Origin: JAHELQ01 sp965603365
GTDB lineage: Bacteria; Acidobacteriota; Aminicenantia; UBA2199
Assembly: GCA_965603365.1 (NCBI GenBank)
Contig: CBFDCR010000114.1
Location: forward strand, 1 to 11,786
DNA length: 11,786 bases
Direction: 5' to 3'
Shown here: piece by piece, positions 7,454 through 11,786 of the stretch
How positions within the stretch are numbered: position 1 is the stretch's first letter
How the letters are laid out: each line of letters opens with the position of its first letter
Position numbers and translations under genes: made by a program
The notes under the pieces: model-generated
Databases searched by the model: none
Told to the model about the DNA's origin: nothing
What the model saw: the letters and a program-made list of their open reading frames with translations, nothing else

Positions 7454-10400
7454 CTACTCCAAAACAAGGCGGACCTTTGCCGGATCCTGGCTCCCGATAA
7501 GTTTGCCCAGGTACTCTTCAAAGCGTTTTTTTATCTCCCCAGGGGTGGCGGGAGAACCGCCTGAAAGCAGGGCTTGACGCAGTTCCCTGCCTGTAATAGC
7601 GACTCGAACCAGCCCTGAAAAAACCTCCCGGAGGACCTGGACGAACTCCTGGTCCAGATCATCGGGGAGTGCCCGGTTTTGTAGAAATGTATCCAGGGTT
7701 TGCCGGGCCTCCGGTTTCAGCAGGTCAAATTTTCCCCGGGTATCCGGCTCTTCCAGGTTGGACAGCAGCGTCCGGGTCCAGTCATGCACCATCTGATCCA
7801 GTTCATCCTCCAGGTCGTTGAGATATATGCCCACAGGTGTCTTGAGTGGTTCCTGGTTGGGTTTGAATTCACAAACGGGGCAGATGGCCCCCCTGTCGAG
7901 TTCCTGTTCGGTGAGTCTAAAACAACTCTTTAAGCCGGCCAGCCGTTCCCGGAAATCGGCCAGGTGCAGACGGGGCATGATCTCGATTTCGGCCAGGTTT
8001 TTCAAGTCTGTCAGGCGCCGGTCGTTTTGCAGGGATTTCTTCCTATTATCCTCGGCGACTCCCAGGCGGGCCTTAGTGTGGAGCTTTAAGTACGACTGGA
8101 TATAATTTTTTTTCAGGGCGTTCAGCTTTTTCCGGCTCTCCTGGCGAAACTGCGCCGAAGTTCTCCGGCTTTTATCCGAACAGCCGCCAAGCATCTCACG
8201 GTGCAGAATTTTGATTTTGCCGACCATCTCATGACCGGGGGGCAGGATGGCCTCGGCAACGGAGAGGTAAGAGGCGGTATCCCCCAGTTCATTGACAAAT
8301 TCCTTTACCGATTCGATCTTCCTCACCGCGGACAATGCCTGGTGCTGCTGTTGAACCTCTTGGAGCGAATGTCTGAAGTTCTTTAATTTTCCCGGCGTGG
8401 AATAGGGCTTCAGGGACTCCATAAAATGGGTGATTTGCTCGAGCTTTGACAGCAGAGAGTTCGCCTCATCATCAGAGAATACCGGCCGGCCCCAGAAGGA
8501 GATGCCCTCCTGGAGATCTCTCTTTAACAGCACCAGGCGGTCGATCATATGGTCAACGGCCCCTTGAAGCTGTTTGATCGACTCATCGCTGCCGTGGGTA
8601 ACCCCTATTGCCAGGCCCGGCGGCACGCTTAGAAGTTCGTAGAGAGCTTTTAAGGCGGGAATATCCCACTCTTTGGGCCGCTCGATATATTTAAACTGGA
8701 TCAGTTGTTCAATGTTGAAGGCGGCCAGGAGCGACAATTCGGTGGCATCGAATTTTTTTCCCGGAACCGCCAGCACCAGGTCGCCGGCATAAACCAGGGC
8801 AGCAATAATCACCAGTACCCATTCGGGCTCGAGGCGCATCTCATTGGGGGCCATGTACTCCACCCCCCGATCCTCCTGGATCATTTCGGAGCGGTTGATC
8901 ACCTGGCCGTGCCCCTTCTTGTTTACCATATCGAGTATGTACCGGGCATATTTTGACCGGGCGGGGACCAGGCGGTCACCGTCCAGCAGTTCCAGGGCAT
9001 CTAAAACGGCAATCGCCTGTTTGGAACGGCTCTGACCGGCGATGGCCCGCAAAGCCTCCAGGGCGGCATACTCCCGGTTATCCCGGGTGATCAATACGGA
9101 GAAGGCCGGGTATCCCGGGGCCTGCTCCTGGAAATGGGGGGCTAAGCAAATACCGGCAACGGTATTGACCAGATCCCTGAAGTTAATGCGTTCATAGGGG
9201 GCAATACCGGAAAGGTCGCGAATGGATCGTTCCTTTGCCCATTCGGTAATGGGTTTGGTGCGTCCTTGATAGGTGACTTCAAAGGCATTGGTCATGTTCT
9301 TTTGCAGCCACTGTACCATCCCGGTCAGGAAATGAGATGTCTTCGATGCGTAGGTGGCCTGGGCATGGCCGGATGAAGTCGAGGTCAGATCGAGGGCAGC
9401 GGCATAGTGCTTAAGGGGAACCTGGAAGTCATCGGGGATATTGGTCAGGCGCAGGAAGAGCTCGTCCGGCTTTTGTTCATCCTTAAAGGTGGGCGGTTCA
9501 AAGGGTTGAATGAAATACAGGTAAAAATCCCGCGGCGGTACGACGGTGGACCGTTCGACCGGGGAACCAAAAAATAGATAACCGGTGCGAGCCGACTTTC
9601 GTTCCAGCCATTCAACTTCATGCTGCCAGATTTTATAACCGGTCACATAAGTCTGATCCGTACACTCCATTAATCGCTTCAATGCTTCGTAGTAATACCG
9701 GTCCAGTTGTGAGGGTTCAAGACTTTCGGCCCGTTTTTCGATGAGGGCATCGTAATCGTCGGCCTTTTTTAAATCCAGGTAGTATTGAAGGTTTTCCCTA
9801 TTGGAGGAGATGAATTGCCCGCTCATGGTCTTGTGAATTTCCCGGAGCACCGTTTCGACCTGGGAGAGCAAATCAGCGGCGGGGTCGCCGCCCAGTTCAT
9901 CTATGCCCGGTTGGTAGAGGCAGAGGCTGTCCCGCATTTCGGCTGGTGTGGCCCCTAGGGGCGCATGGATATCCCCGACAGCCAACCGGTGGACGGACAA
10001 TGCGTAAATAATACGGAGTGCCATCGGCTTGTAAGCGGGCCGGGTGAACGCCTGTTTAATCCTGGCTTCCAACACCTGGCTGCAGTCGATGACTGCCTTG
10101 ATATCCGTGACAGACCGAAAGGAAGGATTTCCTCGAAGGGTCTGCCAATAGCTGTCATAACCGATGATTCCCGGCTGGTCCGGGGGTACCTCTGAATCCA
10201 GGAGTTTTTTCATGGTCTGTGATAAGGTCTTGAGCACCTCCCGTTTCTCCGCCACCCGGATACGCTCAAACGTTTCAATGTAGTCGGGGTGGACCGGGAA
10301 GAGGCGCACAAATTCGTCCATCTGCTCGTTCATATTGCCGTAAAACTTTGCAAAGGGGGCGAGATAGTCACGGATCAATGCCTGCTGCTGGGCTGTTTTT

Positions 10401-11182
10401 TTGAGTAACCGTTCGGACACGACAAATTTTACATCTTCGCGAACAATCATGATCTGCTCAAACCGGTCCTTAACCCTGCGCAGGCTTTCAGCCGCGAAGG
10501 CGAGGCGGTGGCTGTCAAAAATGGCTTCCTGCAGGCCGGCTATGAAGCGAAACCGCAGATCTTTGCAGATTTCACCGATCTCCCTCAAGAAATTTAAGTC
10601 AAGAATTAACTCCTGGTCCCTGCGGGTACGCAGGTAGTCCAACAATTCATCCACCACCAGCAGTAGTCCGTGATCCGGATATTGTTGATGGAAGCTTTTC
10701 ATCATCTCTTCAAAGGATCTTTTGCTGTTGGGTACCCGGCTGGCATCCGGGAAGGAGTAGTTCACGCCCAGATCTGCTAAATGGGCTTCGAGTTCACCCA
10801 CCAGGATATCCCGCAGCGACATAGTGGTGTGACCGATTTCCGTGCGTACGACTTTGAATTTGCCGGCAATAACCTCAACAGACTCCGCAAAGGAGGCATT
10901 GGTTAGCGCCTTTGCCAGTTCGGCATTTTCCGCAATCCCCGATATCACGGACATGAGGTGGGATTTACCGGTGCCGTAATTCCCTACAATTAAGATCCCC
11001 TTATTGTCTCCCGGTTTTTCAAATTGCAAATGGGGCAGGACGACATGAATCAATCGATAGGCCATCTCCTCCGAAATCACATAGGACGACACCAGTTTTT
11101 GGGCAGCAGGAAACGCATCGGCGTCCCGAAGTTGAATTACCGTTTCGATTGCCTCAAACTGAATTAACTCACGATACTTCAT
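7454..11182 (-). CDS. brxC: BREX-3 BrxC/PglY-family ATPase (DUF6079)
   Basis: 1242 aa, in the usual range for BrxC/PglY. A P-loop with intact Walker A GNYGTGKS (67-74, K73) is followed by Walker B LLLVVDE (173-179) and a sensor-like RFIAGLQEAIFDS (212-224), all of the AAA+/ORC-like type. The long middle and C-terminal parts are largely helical and charged, with likely coiled coil from about 900 onwards. A single CPVC motif (C1101, C1104) sits late in the chain. No membrane segment or signal is visible. BrxC is one of the core BREX proteins and is thought to be an ATP-driven component acting on DNA together with PglZ and PglX. The ATG at 11182 has an AAGGAG site 9 nt upstream and begins 22 nt after the stop of the BrxF-like gene, while the next gene starts 11 nt after its own stop. 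Confidence 0.93.
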   Translation of the reverse strand: MKYRELIQFEAIETVIQLRDADAFPAAQKLVSSYVISEEMAYRLIHVVLPHLQFEKPGDNKGILIVGNYGTGKSHLMSVISGIAENAELAKALTNASFAESVEVIAGKFKVVRTEIGHTTMSLRDILVGELEAHLADLGVNYSFPDASRVPNSKRSFEEMMKSFHQQYPDHGLLLVVDELLDYLRTRRDQELILDLNFLREIGEICKDLRFRFIAGLQEAIFDSHRLAFAAESLRRVKDRFEQIMIVREDVKFVVSERLLKKTAQQQALIRDYLAPFAKFYGNMNEQMDEFVRLFPVHPDYIETFERIRVAEKREVLKTLSQTMKKLLDSEVPPDQPGIIGYDSYWQTLRGNPSFRSVTDIKAVIDCSQVLEARIKQAFTRPAYKPMALRIIYALSVHRLAVGDIHAPLGATPAEMRDSLCLYQPGIDELGGDPAADLLSQVETVLREIHKTMSGQFISSNRENLQYYLDLKKADDYDALIEKRAESLEPSQLDRYYYEALKRLMECTDQTYVTGYKIWQHEVEWLERKSARTGYLFFGSPVERSTVVPPRDFYLYFIQPFEPPTFKDEQKPDELFLRLTNIPDDFQVPLKHYAAALDLTSTSSGHAQATYASKTSHFLTGMVQWLQKNMTNAFEVTYQGRTKPITEWAKERSIRDLSGIAPYERINFRDLVNTVAGICLAPHFQEQAPGYPAFSVLITRDNREYAALEALRAIAGQSRSKQAIAVLDALELLDGDRLVPARSKYARYILDMVNKKGHGQVINRSEMIQEDRGVEYMAPNEMRLEPEWVLVIIAALVYAGDLVLAVPGKKFDATELSLLAAFNIEQLIQFKYIERPKEWDIPALKALYELLSVPPGLAIGVTHGSDESIKQLQGAVDHMIDRLVLLKRDLQEGISFWGRPVFSDDEANSLLSKLEQITHFMESLKPYSTPGKLKNFRHSLQEVQQQHQALSAVRKIESVKEFVNELGDTASYLSVAEAILPPGHEMVGKIKILHREMLGGCSDKSRRTSAQFRQESRKKLNALKKNYIQSYLKLHTKARLGVAEDNRKKSLQNDRRLTDLKNLAEIEIMPRLHLADFRERLAGLKSCFRLTEQELDRGAICPVCEFKPNQEPLKTPVGIYLNDLEDELDQMVHDWTRTLLSNLEEPDTRGKFDLLKPEARQTLDTFLQNRALPDDLDQEFVQVLREVFSGLVRVAITGRELRQALLSGGSPATPGEIKKRFEEYLGKLIGSQDPAKVRLVLE

Positions 11183-11204
11183 TTAAACCAACTCCTTCAA
11201 ATCA

Positions 11205-11684
11205 TCAGGTCGATGCCTGGAAACTTAAAATATTGAGTTCCTTCACCGGATACTTCCTATAATCCGGATGTCCGGGCACCGCAAAGATCAAATGGTTGTC
11301 TTCTATTATACCATTCCAGCCGACTATCAGGGTAATGTTTCTGGAAATCTTTTGCAGTAAGCGAAAGGGATCAACCCTTAAAGCCGCGTCGAAAAGAAGT
11401 TCGATATTTTTCAAAATGACGGCATTTGGAGATTGGGCCGTTATGGCCGACTCCAGTATCCTCGATACTCTAAGCGGCCGCTGCTTTTCGGATAATTCCA
11501 ACAATTCGCGGGAGATCGCCAGATTTACATTCAGCAGGGGGGCATCGATTTGCCGGGAGACCCGGGTTAAGATACGATTCTGTCCGCACTCGGTAGGCCC
11601 GGCAATCCACAAAAGCCGATAAAATTGGCTCTTCATAGATTCCAGCCTCTCTAATACCAGATCAGCTAATAGGTTGTCTTCCAT
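11205..11684 (-). CDS. brxF: BrxF-like small P-loop protein of BREX-3
   Basis: 159 aa, first gene of the operon, directly upstream of brxC as in BREX-3. BREX-3 BrxF is a small P-loop protein of about 150 aa. The N-terminal strand-loop LLWIAGPTECGQNR (24-37) sits where the Walker A motif would be, but the Lys and Ser/Thr of GxxxxGK[ST] are Gln35 and Asn36; the codons CAG and AAT are clear in the DNA. A Walker-B-like strand AVILKNIELLF follows, with Asn where an Asp would be expected. The protein therefore may not hydrolyse ATP. The ATG at 11684 has only a weak GGAT-type site about 10 nt upstream; an upstream ATG in another frame does not extend it. The role of BrxF in the complex is unknown. 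The assignment rests on size, order and the P-loop remnant. Confidence 0.8.
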   Translation of the reverse strand: MEDNLLADLVLERLESMKSQFYRLLWIAGPTECGQNRILTRVSRQIDAPLLNVNLAISRELLELSEKQRPLRVSRILESAITAQSPNAVILKNIELLFDAALRVDPFRLLQKISRNITLIVGWNGIIEDNHLIFAVPGHPDYRKYPVKELNILSFQAST

Positions 11685-11786
11685 TTTTTTCAGATCCAGA
11701 ATTCATTGATTAATCGAAACTCTTTTCAAAACCATTTTAACATAAGAAGCATTTATATTCTATTAGATAATTTTGAAGAATAGGTT
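11685..11786. other. AT-rich upstream region of the operon
   Basis: About 100 nt with strongly raised AT content upstream of brxF. It contains the predicted promoter and an 8-nt palindrome GATTAATC at 11708-11715 between the -10 and the start codon, which could be an operator or chance. No gene is seen, and the sequence is cut by the window edge. Confidence 0.5.
11734..11742 (-). promoter_or_regulatory. Candidate extended -10 promoter of the operon
   Basis: On the minus strand TGT-TAAAAT matches an extended -10 (TGnTATAAT) with 5 of 6 hexamer bases. A clear -35 is lacking: TAGAAT at 17-bp spacing matches TTGACA in only 3 of 6 bases, but extended -10 promoters often do without. It lies about 50 nt upstream of the brxF start. 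A second -10-like TATAAA at 11752-11757 has no better partner. Confidence 0.4.

Noticed and set aside
11756..11782. Inverted repeat TATTCT...AGAATA upstream of brxF
   Set aside because: Only 6-bp arms with a 15-nt spacer in AT-rich DNA, which is expected by chance.
1..11786. CRISPR array, tRNA or transposase gene
   Set aside because: No regularly spaced repeats beyond the two-copy 22-mer, no tRNA-like cloverleaf noticed, and no frame with a DDE or serine/tyrosine recombinase pattern.

Overview
The window holds one phage-defence operon, entirely on the minus strand and read from right to left. It most resembles a BREX (bacteriophage exclusion) type 3 system. In transcription order it contains: a small BrxF-like P-loop protein (11684-11205); a giant BrxC/PglY ATPase (11182-7454); a Schlafen/AlbA_2 plus GHKL-like ATP-binding winged-helix protein (7442-5643); a PglX-type (PglXI) adenine-specific DNA methyltransferase with a zinc ribbon (5646-2845); a PglZ alkaline-phosphatase-superfamily protein (2824-806); and a BrxA-like protein (813-70). 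Intergenic gaps are at most 22 nt and two junctions overlap (ATGA at 5643-5646, ATGAATGA at 806-813), so the six genes look like one translationally coupled transcript. It probably starts from an extended -10 promoter in the AT-rich 100 bp at the right edge.

The canonical BREX-3 order, as I recall it, is brxF-brxC-pglXI-brxHII-pglZ-brxA. Two departures stand out. No helicase (brxHII) lies between pglX and pglZ or anywhere else in the window, and an AlbA_2/ATP-binding gene sits between brxC and pglX. The window is therefore either a variant BREX-3 in which this protein stands in for or regulates another part, or a system whose helicase lies beyond the left edge. Other oddities are a BrxF with a broken Walker A motif (Gln-Asn instead of Lys-Ser/Thr), an AT-rich catalytic core inside an otherwise GC-rich methyltransferase gene, a duplicated hairpin-forming 22-mer in the linker of the AlbA gene, and a zinc-hook-like CPVC motif in BrxC.

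As known for BREX generally, PglX methylates a non-palindromic host site that marks self, BrxC and PglZ are core components, and phage DNA replication is blocked without obvious DNA degradation. The details for type 3 are poorly known, so roles of individual proteins are inferred.

The moderate GC content (about 55% outside the AT-rich stretches), AGGAG-type ribosome binding sites on most genes and AT-rich promoter region fit a Firmicute, perhaps a Clostridia-class anaerobe, but no gene here fixes the taxonomy. No rRNA, tRNA, CRISPR array or transposase gene is visible. Nearly every base lies in the six genes; only 1-69 and 11685-11786 are non-coding beyond short gaps.
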